From assembly GCA_900112785.1 (NCBI GenBank), contig FONB01000002.1:124001-188000 (forward strand): a stretch of DNA of 64,000 bases, read 5' to 3'. The notes below the pieces were generated by a model that saw only the letters and a list, made by a program, of their open reading frames with translations, ran no database searches and had not been told where the DNA came from. Both the position numbers and the translations under genes were made by a program. Position 1 is the stretch's first letter. Each line of letters starts with the position of its first letter. The stretch comes from Phytobacter palmae (lineage in GTDB: Bacteria; Pseudomonadota; Gammaproteobacteria; Enterobacterales; Enterobacteriaceae). This document shows, piece after piece, positions 53,693 to 62,120 of the stretch.

Positions 53693-53938
53693 ATGAAGCA
53701 CCCACTGGAAACATTAACCACCGCGGCAGGTATTCTGCTGATGGCCTTCATCTCGGTCTTGCTGCTACCCGCCCCTTCCCTGGGGCTGGTACTGGCGCAA
53801 AAACTGATGGATACCTTCCATTTCCAGGACCTGAATCAGCTCTATACCGTGCTGTTTTGTCTGTGGTTTCTGCTACTTGGCATTATCGAGTTCTTTGTTT
53901 TGCGCTTTATCTGGCGCCGCTGGTTTTCACTGGCTTAA
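53693..53938 (+). CDS. ybdJ: YbdJ small inner-membrane protein (DUF1158)
   Basis: This 81-residue protein has two hydrophobic helices (about 9-35 and 50-72) and starts MKHPLETLTTAAGILLMAF, closely matching E. coli YbdJ (82). The start is the ATG at 53693; no strong ribosome site is seen, but the product aligns only from here. It follows ybdK as in E. coli. Function unknown. Confidence 0.9.
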   Translation: MKHPLETLTTAAGILLMAFISVLLLPAPSLGLVLAQKLMDTFHFQDLNQLYTVLFCLWFLLLGIIEFFVLRFIWRRWFSLA

Positions 53939-54065
53939 GCCGATGAAATCCCGCAGGCCAGGTTTGCTTGCCCGCCCGGGCATCCATAACCTGGAGCAGG
54001 CGTTTGCGCCGCCGTGCGGGGCATCTCCGTCAGGCGGCGCTTCGCTTACCTGACCTGCCTGTTAG

Positions 54066-54092
54066 CCCGGATAAGCGCAGCGCCATCCGGGG
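54066..54092. repeat. REP element between ybdJ and ramA
   Basis: CCCGGAT / ATCCGGGG arms with inner GCG-CA-GCGC lie between the convergent ybdJ and ramA genes. The preceding 120 bases (53941-54060) hold further imperfect GC-rich palindromes (GCCCGGGC, GGCGGCG). Confidence 0.65.
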
Positions 54093-54099
54093 TTACACG

Positions 54100-54441
54100 T
54101 CAATGCGCTCGTGGATGATTCTCTTTGCGCCAGACACCCGGCGGCTGATTGAAGGTACGGGTAAAGATCCGGGTAAATGTCTGTTGCGAATCAAAGCCAT
54201 ATTTCAGGCAAATATCGTAGACCTTGTCATTGGTATTGAGTAAATCCCGCGCCGCCAGTGACAGTTTGCGTTCGCGAATATAGCGCCCCAGACTTTCACC
54301 TTTGTAATGCAAAAACAGCCGTTGCAGATGCCATTTTGAGTACCCGGCATGGCGCGCGATGTCATCAATACGCAATGGTTGGTGTAAATTGTCGTCGATC
54401 CACTCGACGATAGTGTCGATAACCTGAGCGGAAATAGTCAT
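54100..54441 (-). CDS. ramA: RamA, AraC-family activator of multidrug resistance
   Basis: This 113-residue protein is the compact MarA/SoxS/Rob type with two helix-turn-helix units (about 22-45, IDDIARHAGYSKWHLQRLF; and about 74-98, VYDICLKYGFDSQQTFTRIF). It starts MTISAQVIDTIVEWIDDNLH and ends KENHPRAH, as in RamA of Enterobacter, Klebsiella and Salmonella. It activates acrAB-tolC, micF and related genes. It lies 36 bases after romA and may be read from the romA promoter and one inside romA. Confidence 0.96.
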   Translation of the reverse strand: MTISAQVIDTIVEWIDDNLHQPLRIDDIARHAGYSKWHLQRLFLHYKGESLGRYIRERKLSLAARDLLNTNDKVYDICLKYGFDSQQTFTRIFTRTFNQPPGVWRKENHPRAH

Positions 54442-54477
54442 ACAGCGCTCCTCCTCTCTGCTCTTCGAAATAAACCG

Positions 54478-55578
54478 TTATTCCCACCAGGCGTGGAAGC
54501 TCTGGGCGTTATCCGCCGCATGAACCGCCTCGCCGAGTGTGGGCGTTAACAATCGATACCCTTTGCCGAGGCTTGCTGCCGCCAGACGTTTATAAGGATC
54601 GTCCCAGGTATGTTTTGCCAGCACGAATCGTCCGGCGTGGCCCGGCAGTACCGCCCGCGCATTTAACTCCTCCGCTGCTTGCGCCGTTTCCTCCGGCATC
54701 ATGTGAATGTACTTCCAGTCCTGGTCGTACTGACCGTTTTCAAGGATCGCCAGATCCACCGAACCAAATTGCTCGCCGATGGCCTTAAAGTGCGGCCCAT
54801 AGCCGGTATCACCGCTGTAATAGAGCGTGCGATCCGGGGTGACGAACATAAAACTCGCCCACAACGTCTGGTTGCGTTTAAGACCGCGCCCTGAAAAGTG
54901 GCGCGCTGGCAACACATACACATCCAGCTCACTGCTAAATGTGATTTTCTGCTGCCAGTCCGCTTCCTGGATGATGTCCGGGTTCATGCCCCAGTAGCGC
55001 AGGTGCGATCCCACGCCCAGCGGGGTGATCACCCGTTTGATTTTTGGCATCAGCCCCCTGATGGTGGCGTAATCCAGGTGGTCGTAGTGGTCATGGGAAA
55101 TGATCAGCAGATCGATCTCCGGCATGGCCTCCGCCGTCCACGGATAGTCGCCGTCAAAGGCTTTATTCAGAAATGAAAACGGCGCGGCGTAATTGCTCAG
55201 CACCGGATCGATAAGAATGCGTTTCCCGGCCAGTTGCAGATACCAGGAGGAGTGACCCAGCCATATCACCGTGTCCTGCTCCAGCGGCAGGCTTGCCAGG
55301 TCGGTCTTTATCATCGGTAAGGGTCGCTGCGGGCGCGCATTTTCCCGGCGGGTGGTTAAAAACTCCCATATTGCCGCCAGCATGCTTTTCTGCCCGGTGT
55401 AGCTGGGCGTAGGTAACTGGTTATGGAATTCACCGTCCCGGTATTGCGGAGACTGCTCAACCCTGGTCAGTTGCTCGCCCTGTGGGCGCTGACCAAATCC
55501 GGCATTTAAAACAAAAGGCAAACTGGCAGCAGACACAATGAGCATAATAAGAACCACGCTTAGTAAGAGACGATTCAT
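54478..55578 (-). CDS. romA: RomA, metallo-beta-lactamase-fold outer-membrane-protein regulator
   Basis: This 366-residue protein has an N-terminal hydrophobic segment (about 4-24, probably a membrane anchor or signal) and a beta-lactamase-fold domain (MBL, UlaG/NAPE-PLD-like) with the metal-binding motif SHDHYDHLDY (161-170), plus LPGHAGRFVLAKH and a C-terminal MPEETAQAAEEL region. In Enterobacter and Klebsiella romA precedes ramA and was linked to lower outer-membrane protein levels. Its promoter region holds the RamR operator. Confidence 0.93.
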   Translation of the reverse strand: MNRLLLSVVLIMLIVSAASLPFVLNAGFGQRPQGEQLTRVEQSPQYRDGEFHNQLPTPSYTGQKSMLAAIWEFLTTRRENARPQRPLPMIKTDLASLPLEQDTVIWLGHSSWYLQLAGKRILIDPVLSNYAAPFSFLNKAFDGDYPWTAEAMPEIDLLIISHDHYDHLDYATIRGLMPKIKRVITPLGVGSHLRYWGMNPDIIQEADWQQKITFSSELDVYVLPARHFSGRGLKRNQTLWASFMFVTPDRTLYYSGDTGYGPHFKAIGEQFGSVDLAILENGQYDQDWKYIHMMPEETAQAAEELNARAVLPGHAGRFVLAKHTWDDPYKRLAAASLGKGYRLLTPTLGEAVHAADNAQSFHAWWE

Positions 55579-55644
55579 ACCCTGATCCGAGAAAATGTCC
55601 CTTCCGCTGGGACATTGACAATTGAAAGTAGGCTGGACTTGATT

Positions 55645-55664
55645 ATGAGTGAGTAAGCACTCAT
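55645..55664. promoter_or_regulatory. RamR operator between romA and ramR
   Basis: ATGAGTGAGTAAGCACTCAT is a perfect 7-bp inverted repeat with a six-base centre, the form described for RamR sites (ATGAGTG-N6-CACTCAT). It lies 67 bases from the romA start and 117 from ramR, so RamR should repress romA-ramA and itself. Confidence 0.9.
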
Positions 55665-55780
55665 TATAGAAATGAATAGAAAGTCGTCAAGATGATTTTC
55701 AATCTTTGATGTTCAGCGTTGCAGCGTCACAGAGGGCATGGTTCAATCGTGGTTTTTCTTAATGAGAGAGGGAAAGTGTA

Positions 55781-56371
55781 GTGGCTCGTCCGAAGAGTGA
55801 AGATAAGAAAATGGCATTACTGGATGCGGCGGCTGTCGCTATCGCGCAAACCGGCATTGCCGCCTCGACCGCGGTGATTGCCCGTAACGCGGGCGTAGCG
55901 GAGGGCACCCTGTTTCGTTATTTCGCCACCAAAGACGATCTGCTTAATGCTCTCTACCTGCATCTCAAATCTGATCTTTGCCAGACCATGATCGACAGCC
56001 TCGACCGTTCAGTCAGCGATCCCAAAATACACACCCAGTCCATCTGGAACAGCTATATCGACTGGGGCATCCGTCATCCCTCTGCACATAACGCGATTCG
56101 CCAGATTTCGGTGAGCGAAAAAATCACCCCCGAAACGCGCCAGCAGGTTATGGATATGTTCCCTGAGCTGCATGAAATCTGCCACCGCTCGGTGAGGCCT
56201 GAATTTCTCTCCGAAGCGCTCTCACCGTTTGGCGATGCCATTTTTCTGACGCTGGCGGAAACCACGATGGAGTTCGCCAGCCGCGATCCGCAAAAAGCAA
56301 AAGAGACCAAACGGCTGGGCTTTGAAGCGATGTGGCGCGCGCTCACCGTGGATAGCAGTGATGGACAGTAA
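55781..56371 (+). CDS. ramR: RamR, TetR-family repressor of ramA
   Basis: This 196-residue TetR protein starts [20 protein letters not shown], with the recognition region [20 protein letters not shown] and [16 protein letters not shown], matching RamR. It represses romA-ramA and releases DNA when it binds bile acids or drugs; loss of function gives multidrug resistance. The frame here is intact. The stop codon overlaps the next gene (56361) by 11 bases. The start is GTG (MARP), as annotated in relatives. Confidence 0.94.
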   Translation: MARPKSEDKKMALLDAAAVAIAQTGIAASTAVIARNAGVAEGTLFRYFATKDDLLNALYLHLKSDLCQTMIDSLDRSVSDPKIHTQSIWNSYIDWGIRHPSAHNAIRQISVSEKITPETRQQVMDMFPELHEICHRSVRPEFLSEALSPFGDAIFLTLAETTMEFASRDPQKAKETKRLGFEAMWRALTVDSSDGQ

Positions 56372-56729
56372 AACGCTGCAGGAGACCGCACGTCGTATTG
56401 CGCTGGAGCTGCCGTTCACTGAACTTTGCTGGCCGTTTGGCCCGGAACACGACATATTCAAAGTTGGCGGCAAAATTTTCATGATGACCACCACCGCCCA
56501 TGGCCGGCCCATGGTGACCCTGAAATCAGATCCGCAAAAATCCCTGCTTAATCAACAGATTTATCGCAGCATTACGCCCGGTTATCACATGAATAAAAAG
56601 CACTGGATCTCGATTTTTGCCGGCGATGATATCACCGAAGATCTGCTCGTCGATCTGATTAACGACTCGCGGGATCTTGTGGTCAATACGCTGGCGAAAA
56701 AAGATCAGCAACGCCTGCGTCCACGCTGA
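56361..56729 (+). CDS. YjbR/MmcQ-family DNA-binding-like protein
   Basis: This 122-residue protein has the YjbR fold signatures [27 protein letters not shown] and [15 protein letters not shown]. MmcQ/YjbR proteins have a CyaY-like fold and unclear function. The start is the ATG at 56361, inside the end of ramR (11-base overlap), so it is translationally coupled to the repressor. A hairpin terminator follows. Confidence 0.85.
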   Translation: MDSKTLQETARRIALELPFTELCWPFGPEHDIFKVGGKIFMMTTTAHGRPMVTLKSDPQKSLLNQQIYRSITPGYHMNKKHWISIFAGDDITEDLLVDLINDSRDLVVNTLAKKDQQRLRPR

Positions 56730-56744
56730 CTGTTCGGAAAACGT

Positions 56745-56773
56745 AAAACGCGCTACCGTAGCGTTTTGCTTTT
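56745..56773 (+). terminator. Terminator of the ramR unit
   Basis: AAAACGC (56745-56751) pairs with GCGTTTT (56761-56767), followed by GCTTTTCT. It has the shape of a rho-independent terminator between the ramR-yjbR-like unit and the PhzF-family gene. Confidence 0.6.
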
Positions 56774-56791
56774 CTGACAGGAGTACGCACA

Positions 56792-57589
56792 GTGGAGCTT
56801 GAGATTTACCAGGTTGATGCTTTCAGTACTCGCCCTTTTTCCGGTAATCCGGCGGGCGTGTGCATTACTCCCCAGGGTCTTGAAACCACCGTCATGCAGC
56901 AGATAGCGGCGGAGATGGCTGTATCCGAGACCGCATTTCTGGCACTTGATAACTACCGCCTGCGCTGGTTTACCCCCAGGGCAGAGGTCGACTTATGCGG
57001 TCATGGCACGCTCGCCACAGCCCATATTCTTCGCCAGACCGGGCAGCTTGCCGTTGGTGAAAGTGTTGTCTTCACTACCCTCTCCGGGCCGCTTAAAGCC
57101 ACCGCCAGCCCTGACACTATCGAACTGGATTTCCCGCTCTTAGTGCCGGATATGCGCTTTACCCCGGACGACGCCTTGCTGGATGCGCTGGGTCTCGACG
57201 CGAGCCATGTCTCTGCCTGCGGAAAGTTTGGCCCCAAAGTGATGATGGTGGTGGATGACGCGCAGGTAGTTGAACAACTCAAACCCAGGTTTCAGGCGCT
57301 TGGCGCGCTGCCCGGGCGGGGCGTGGCTATTACCGCTCCGGGTTCTGGTAAATATGATTTTATCTCTCGCTACTTCGCGCCGTGGGTGGGAGTGAATGAA
57401 GATCCCGTGACCGGCTCCGCACATTGCGCGCTGGCAGCATACTGGGGAGTACGTCTGGATAAACGTAGCCTCTGTGCATGGCAGGCCTCGCCGCGTGGCG
57501 GCGAATTGCACATTGCGCTTACCTCAGAAGGCAGGGTAGCGCTGGCAGGCCAGTCGCATACGGTTCTGGCTGGCACGCTCTATCTTTGA
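56792..57589 (+). CDS. PhzF-family isomerase/epimerase-like protein
   Basis: This 265-residue protein has the PhzF/DapF fold: VDAFSTRPFSGNPAGV at the start, SETAFL with the catalytic Glu46, VDLCGHGTLATAH (67-79) and VNEDPVTGSAHCAL in the second half. Homologues include E. coli YddE; most have no proven substrate. It starts with GTG at 56792 with AGGAG nine bases upstream. It converges on the MmyB-type regulator gene. Confidence 0.9.
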   Translation: MELEIYQVDAFSTRPFSGNPAGVCITPQGLETTVMQQIAAEMAVSETAFLALDNYRLRWFTPRAEVDLCGHGTLATAHILRQTGQLAVGESVVFTTLSGPLKATASPDTIELDFPLLVPDMRFTPDDALLDALGLDASHVSACGKFGPKVMMVVDDAQVVEQLKPRFQALGALPGRGVAITAPGSGKYDFISRYFAPWVGVNEDPVTGSAHCALAAYWGVRLDKRSLCAWQASPRGGELHIALTSEGRVALAGQSHTVLAGTLYL

Positions 57590-57596
57590 AAAACCG

Positions 57597-58469
57597 TTAG
57601 CCGTGCTCCGCCAGCCATGCCAGCGCCTTCTCACCCTGCTCATCTATCGGTAAATAGACCAGCAGTCGCGAACCGTTACGCGGCGCTGAAAACCAGTACA
57701 TCTGCTGCAAAGAAAATTCGCCCAACTCGGGATGAGTAAAGGTTTTCAACTGATTCTCTACGCCTCGCACGTCATAGTGCTTATGCCATAGCGAGGCAAA
57801 CTCTTCCGATACCGCGCAAAAGCGCGCCAGCTTCGCTTCCCACAGCGGATCGCCCCGGTGCTCCGCCATTGCCGCGCGGAAATAGGCAACAAATGTCGGC
57901 AGCACGCTCTCTTTACGCCCGATACGGCTGCGCCACGTCGGATTCGTCAGATAGAGATAGATACAATTGCGCTCATCGTCAGGTAATTGGTGAAAATCTA
58001 CGCCCATCATCCGCGAAAACGCTTCATTCCACGCCACAATATCAAAATTGGGCTTTTGAATACTGGCCGGTTGTGGCAACAGGCTATCGAGCATTTTACG
58101 CGCCCCGACGCTGATACCTTCACACTGCGGCACGGAGGGCGTCTCCGCAGGCGTCAGTCCCGCCAGCAAAAAAAGATGACGGGTTTCAGTTGCTGAACAC
58201 TCCAGCGCACTGGCGATCGCCTGCATCACGCTGGCAGACGGATTCACGTCCCTCCCCTGCTCCAGCCAGGTATACCAGGTCACGCCAACATCCGCGAGTA
58301 ACGCCACCTCTTCACGCCGTAAGCCTGGTGTACGACGCCGCCCGCTGCGCGGCAGGCCAAGACGCTGCGGATCAAGGCTTTCCCGGCGGGAGCGTAAAAA
58401 AGCGCCGAGCTGTTTTCGGTTCTCATCCTGTACGCTCAACAGAGGGGCTCGTTCCGACATCAGGCTCAT
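57597..58469 (-). CDS. XRE/MmyB-type transcriptional regulator
   Basis: This 290-residue protein has an N-terminal helix-turn-helix (TPGLRREEVALLADVGVTWY, then TWLEQGRDVNPSASVMQAIA, about 50-90) and a C-terminal MmyB-like ligand-binding domain (PNFDIVAWNEAFSRMMG, near 145; HPELGEFSLQQMYWFSAPRN near 250). GGAGG lies just before the ATG. It is divergent from an MFS exporter gene with an 8-bp inverted repeat between them, and so likely represses both, with release by a lipid-like or drug ligand. Confidence 0.88.
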   Translation of the reverse strand: MSLMSERAPLLSVQDENRKQLGAFLRSRRESLDPQRLGLPRSGRRRTPGLRREEVALLADVGVTWYTWLEQGRDVNPSASVMQAIASALECSATETRHLFLLAGLTPAETPSVPQCEGISVGARKMLDSLLPQPASIQKPNFDIVAWNEAFSRMMGVDFHQLPDDERNCIYLYLTNPTWRSRIGRKESVLPTFVAYFRAAMAEHRGDPLWEAKLARFCAVSEEFASLWHKHYDVRGVENQLKTFTHPELGEFSLQQMYWFSAPRNGSRLLVYLPIDEQGEKALAWLAEHG

Positions 58470-58493
58470 AAAACCTCCAGCATGGTAGTGCCA

Positions 58494-58519
58494 GTACCAG
58501 TATAAGCAAGAACTGGTAC
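58494..58519. promoter_or_regulatory. Inverted repeat operator between the MmyB-type regulator and the MFS gene
   Basis: GTACCAGT (58494-58501) and ACTGGTAC (58512-58519) form a perfect 8-bp inverted repeat with a 10-base centre in the 107-base divergent promoter region. It is the most likely binding site of the adjoining regulator. Confidence 0.7.
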
Positions 58520-58576
58520 CCGTTTTAAGTATCAGCGATGCTACGTCTATCCGATGAATGACGCAATGGAGTTACC

Positions 58577-59998
58577 ATGAATACGTCAGTTGTTTCACCC
58601 GGTCGTGCGGGCTTGTTGTTACTGTTGACCGGGCAGATGCTGCCGATGATCGATACTTCGATCACCAACGTCGCCCTCGATTCCATCACGTTATCGCTGC
58701 ATACCAATACGACGCAACTCTCCCTGATTGTGGCGCTGTATGGCGTTGCGTTTGCCGTCTGCCTGGCGATGGGCAGCAAACTGGGCGATAACTTTGGCCG
58801 CCGTAAAATGTTTTTGTGGGGTGTAGCGCTGTTCGGTATCGCCTCTCTGCTGTGCGGTGTTGCAAATTCCATCACTGCCCTGCTCGCGGCGCGTACCCTG
58901 CAAGGCATGAGCGCGGCGCTGATCATGCCGCAAATTCTCGCAACGCTGCATGTGACCCTCAAAGGCCCGGCCCATGCCCGCGCTATCAGCCTGTACGGTG
59001 GTATTGGTGGCGTGGCGTTTATTATCGGACAGATGGGGGGCGGCTGGCTGGTGTCGGCAAATATTGCCGGACTCGGCTGGCGAAACGCCTTTTTTATTAA
59101 CGTGCCCATCAGCCTGCTGGTGCTGGCATTAAGCCATCGTTATGTCCCGGAAACCCGTAATGAAACCCCCACGCGCATTGACTGGCAGGGCACATTCGCG
59201 CTGGCGCTCATCTTATGTTGCCTGCTCTTCCCGCTCTCTCTCAGCCCGGATTTAGGCTGGCCGTGGCAAAGCCAGGCGGCATTACTGGCGATAATTCCGC
59301 TAACGCTCTGGATGCGCGCTGGCGCACTGCGTCAGGAACGACAAGGATTACATCCGCTGATGCCCCCGCGCTTACTCAAACTACCCAGCATTCGTTTCGG
59401 CCTGTTGATTGCGTTGCTGTTTTTCTGCGCCTGGTCCGGCTTTATGTTCTGCATGGCGCTCACCTTACAGGCAGGTGTCGGAATGGCGCCGTGGCAATCC
59501 GGCAACAGCTTCGTGGTATTAGGATTGGCCTACTTCGCCTCGGCCTGTTATGCACCGAAACTGATCGCCCGTCACAGCCTGCGAACCATTCTGCTCAGCG
59601 GCATTGCGGTGCAAATAAGCGGCCTGGTAGCTCTGTTTGCCACGATCGGGTTGACTCACGGCCATCTCAACGCCATAAACCTTGCACCGTCCACCGCGCT
59701 TATTGGTTACGGCCAGGCGCTGATCGTGAACAGTTTTTACCGTATCGGGATGCGTGATATCGCCACCCAGGACGCAGGGGCAGGCAGTGCGATTCTCAGC
59801 ACCCTGCAACAGGCCACCCTGGGACTTGGCCCGGCAGTGCTCGGCGGGCTGTTTTTGCATCTGCTCAACCTCACCCGGGGCAATTACAACGAAGCGCTGG
59901 GCGGGTTTTTAGTGGCAGAAATCGTGATGATGCTGCTGCTTGCCGTCGCCGCGATTGGCGCGCGTCAGCAGCTCGCGCCACGCTGCCCGGCAAACTAA
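58577..59998 (+). CDS. MFS drug exporter (EmrB/QacA type, DHA2)
   Basis: This 473-residue protein has about 14 membrane segments. It has the DHA2 start LLLLTGQMLPMIDTSITNVA, motif A-type GSKLGDNFGRRKMFLWGVAL, RTLQGMSAALIMPQ, and GGIGGVAFIIGQMGGGWLVS in segment 5 (motif C region). It probably pumps out cationic drugs or lipophilic compounds by proton antiport. The ATG at 58577 has GGAG upstream. Expression should depend on the divergent MmyB-type protein. Confidence 0.9.
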   Translation: MNTSVVSPGRAGLLLLLTGQMLPMIDTSITNVALDSITLSLHTNTTQLSLIVALYGVAFAVCLAMGSKLGDNFGRRKMFLWGVALFGIASLLCGVANSITALLAARTLQGMSAALIMPQILATLHVTLKGPAHARAISLYGGIGGVAFIIGQMGGGWLVSANIAGLGWRNAFFINVPISLLVLALSHRYVPETRNETPTRIDWQGTFALALILCCLLFPLSLSPDLGWPWQSQAALLAIIPLTLWMRAGALRQERQGLHPLMPPRLLKLPSIRFGLLIALLFFCAWSGFMFCMALTLQAGVGMAPWQSGNSFVVLGLAYFASACYAPKLIARHSLRTILLSGIAVQISGLVALFATIGLTHGHLNAINLAPSTALIGYGQALIVNSFYRIGMRDIATQDAGAGSAILSTLQQATLGLGPAVLGGLFLHLLNLTRGNYNEALGGFLVAEIVMMLLLAVAAIGARQQLAPRCPAN

Positions 59999-60003
59999 GG
60001 CGA

Positions 60004-60873
60004 TCACCTTTTTGACGGCAGGCGTGCCACCAGTCGCCAGCGAAACCAGAGTTGCGCGACCAGAATCAGCACGCCGCCGATGATTTTTTGCAGCGGCAGG
60101 CGTTCGCTGTACCAGATCGCGGCAACGATCACCGTCAATAGCGGTTCAAGTACCATAATGATGGCGGCGCTGGCAACGGCGGCATATTTCTGCCCTTGCA
60201 GTTGCAGACCAAAGCGCAGACTGGTGGCAATGAGAATACTGGCCACCAGCCACAGTGCAGTGGTGGCAGTAAACGGCTGCGTCCAGTGTTCGAAGAAAAG
60301 TGAGATCAACACCCCCGCCAGCCCCGTCACCGCCAGTTGAACCGCAGTGAGCGGGAGGAGCGGGACGTCGCCGGCAATGCGGCTGGTGTAGCAAAACGAA
60401 ATGGATTGCACAAAAGCGGTCAACAGGAACCAGCCCTGGCTGGGATGGAAGACAATCGGCGTATGCAGACTGAGTAATGCCAGGCCAATAAAGGCAAGCG
60501 GCAGGCATTCCCAGTACGCACGAGCCGGACGCACCCCCATCATGCCCCAGGCGACCAGCGGCACAAACAGCATCGAGAGGCTCATGATAAACGCCCCTTC
60601 GCCCAGCGATGGTGTTGTCGATACTGACCAAATCCACAGGCACAGGTTGAGCGCCATCCACAGGCCGCTGATCAACACCTGCCGCAGTTTTGCCAGCGCT
60701 ATACGCTGCCCCCGACAAAACGGTAGCAACACCAGTGCCGCACCTAAAAAACGCAGCCCCAAAAAGGCAAAGACCGGCATGCCGGATATGGCCTCGCGGG
60801 AAAAGATCCAGCCACAGGCCGCAATCATGGTGGTGATGACCAGGAACAGTTCAGCTTGACGTTGCCGGTTCAT
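60004..60873 (-). CDS. EamA/DMT-family transporter
   Basis: This 289-residue protein has ten membrane segments in two EamA repeats (about 5-140 and 150-285), with FLGLRFLGAALVLLPF in the first and LEPLLTVIVAAIWYSERLP in the second. Such proteins export amino acids or metabolites; the substrate is unknown. The start is placed at the ATG at 60873 (MNRQRQAELF), with GGGAG nine bases upstream, rather than the ATG 18 codons earlier. It converges with the MFS gene across five bases. Confidence 0.87.
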   Translation of the reverse strand: MNRQRQAELFLVITTMIAACGWIFSREAISGMPVFAFLGLRFLGAALVLLPFCRGQRIALAKLRQVLISGLWMALNLCLWIWSVSTTPSLGEGAFIMSLSMLFVPLVAWGMMGVRPARAYWECLPLAFIGLALLSLHTPIVFHPSQGWFLLTAFVQSISFCYTSRIAGDVPLLPLTAVQLAVTGLAGVLISLFFEHWTQPFTATTALWLVASILIATSLRFGLQLQGQKYAAVASAAIIMVLEPLLTVIVAAIWYSERLPLQKIIGGVLILVAQLWFRWRLVARLPSKR

Positions 60874-60898
60874 TGGCAAAGCTCCCAACATATAAAAA

Positions 60899-60916
60899 GC
60901 CAGCGAAAAGGCTGGC
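60899..60916 (-). terminator. Rho-independent terminator of the LacI-type gene
   Basis: GCCAGC and GCTGGC form a 6-bp stem with a 6-base loop, with T-runs on the minus strand on both sides. It lies 22 bases past the LacI-type stop and separates it from the DMT gene, which must have its own promoter. Confidence 0.8.
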
Positions 60917-60937
60917 AAAAAAATCACATCACTCTAA

Positions 60938-61918
60938 TCAGGCGCTGGCCCGGGAAATATACTGCCAGTCCATCATAATCCGCTCTGCCGGGGCCTCGGG
61001 GTTATCTATTTTATTGAGCAGTAACCCCACGGCTTTGCGGCCAATCTCTTTTGACGGTTGATAGACGGTCGTCAGCGGTGGCGTAACCATTTCTGCCAGC
61101 TCTGTGCCATCAAACCCGACCACTGCAATGTCCTGTGGCATTTTCAGTCCGGCTTCATGGATAGCCAGTACGGCCCCCGCCGCGAGAGTATCCGACACGG
61201 CAAATACCGCATCGGGACGTTCACTGTGGCGCAGCAAAGCCTGCATGGCGGCTTTCCCGGCGCTAAAACTCAGGTCGCTCGCGTACTCAACAACCGCATA
61301 ATCGCACTGGTGTGCGTTAAGTCCGCTGTGGTAGCCCTCTTCACGCGAGCGGGCATATTTATAGCTGAGATCGTGGTTAATCAGCGCAATACGCTGACAG
61401 CCGCGCGCCAGTAACTGGTCAATCACACATTGCGCCGCACCAACATCGTTAATGCCCACACAGGAGACATCGCCGTCATCGGCATATTCCGCGCACTGCA
61501 CCCAGGGGGCGCTACCAATAAGCGTCGCCAGCTCCGGCAATCTTGAGGAGGCGTCCATCGTAATAATGCCGTCGACAATTTTCCCGGAAAGCAGGTTCAG
61601 CGCCGAGCGGGAGCGCTCCATGTCCGAACCGGTATTGCACAGCAGAATACGAAAACCGTTTTTCTCCGCTTCCTCTTCAATCCCTTTCACCACCTCGGCA
61701 CAAAACGGGTTGGCGATATTGGAAACCAGCACCAGAATCATTGAGCTGCGGGCGGTACGAAGCTGGCGCGCCAGCAGGTTCGGCTGATAGTTGCTTTCGG
61801 CAATAGCTTTGAGCACGCGCTCGCGGTTTTTAGCTTTAACGGATTCACTGTTATTGAGCACGCGCGAAACGGTCGCGACGGAAACGCCAGCCAGCCTGGC
61901 GATTTTTTGAATGGACAT
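60938..61918 (-). CDS. LacI/GalR-family regulator
   Basis: This 326-residue protein has the N-terminal LacI headpiece SIQKIARLAGVSVATVSRVL (2-21) and hinge YQPNLLARQLRT, and a periplasmic-binding-protein-like effector domain (LVLVSNIANPFCAEVVKGIE; DAVFAVSDTLAAGAVLAIHE; VVGFDGTELAEMVTPPLTTV). It lies downstream of the Gfo/Idh and TIM-barrel genes on the same strand and probably represses that sugar operon. The inducer is unknown; the neighbours suggest an inositol- or sugar-like compound. Confidence 0.9.
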   Translation of the reverse strand: MSIQKIARLAGVSVATVSRVLNNSESVKAKNRERVLKAIAESNYQPNLLARQLRTARSSMILVLVSNIANPFCAEVVKGIEEEAEKNGFRILLCNTGSDMERSRSALNLLSGKIVDGIITMDASSRLPELATLIGSAPWVQCAEYADDGDVSCVGINDVGAAQCVIDQLLARGCQRIALINHDLSYKYARSREEGYHSGLNAHQCDYAVVEYASDLSFSAGKAAMQALLRHSERPDAVFAVSDTLAAGAVLAIHEAGLKMPQDIAVVGFDGTELAEMVTPPLTTVYQPSKEIGRKAVGLLLNKIDNPEAPAERIMMDWQYISRASA

Positions 61919-62041
61919 AACGTCGATATTTCCTGCGGTTAGCGTCTGGCTAGCAGGCTACCACAACGTCGGATGGCATGCACGACGCACACCGGGCGCC
62001 GCAGGCAACCCCGGAAGGCGTATGGGGCGCCAGGTTTGTCC

Positions 62042-62065
62042 TGGATGCGGCTACGCCTTATCCGG
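62042..62065. repeat. REP-type element between the dehydrogenase and LacI-type genes
   Basis: TGGATGCGG-CTA-CGCCTTATCCGGG has REP form in a 202-base gap (61919-62120). The rest of the gap holds further GC-rich imperfect palindromes (GGGCGCCG, GGGGCGCC) and no gene. Confidence 0.6.
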
Positions 62066-62120
62066 GCTACGCACTGCCCTGGTCGGGTAAACAAAGCGCC
62101 ACCCGCCAGGGCAACCCGTA

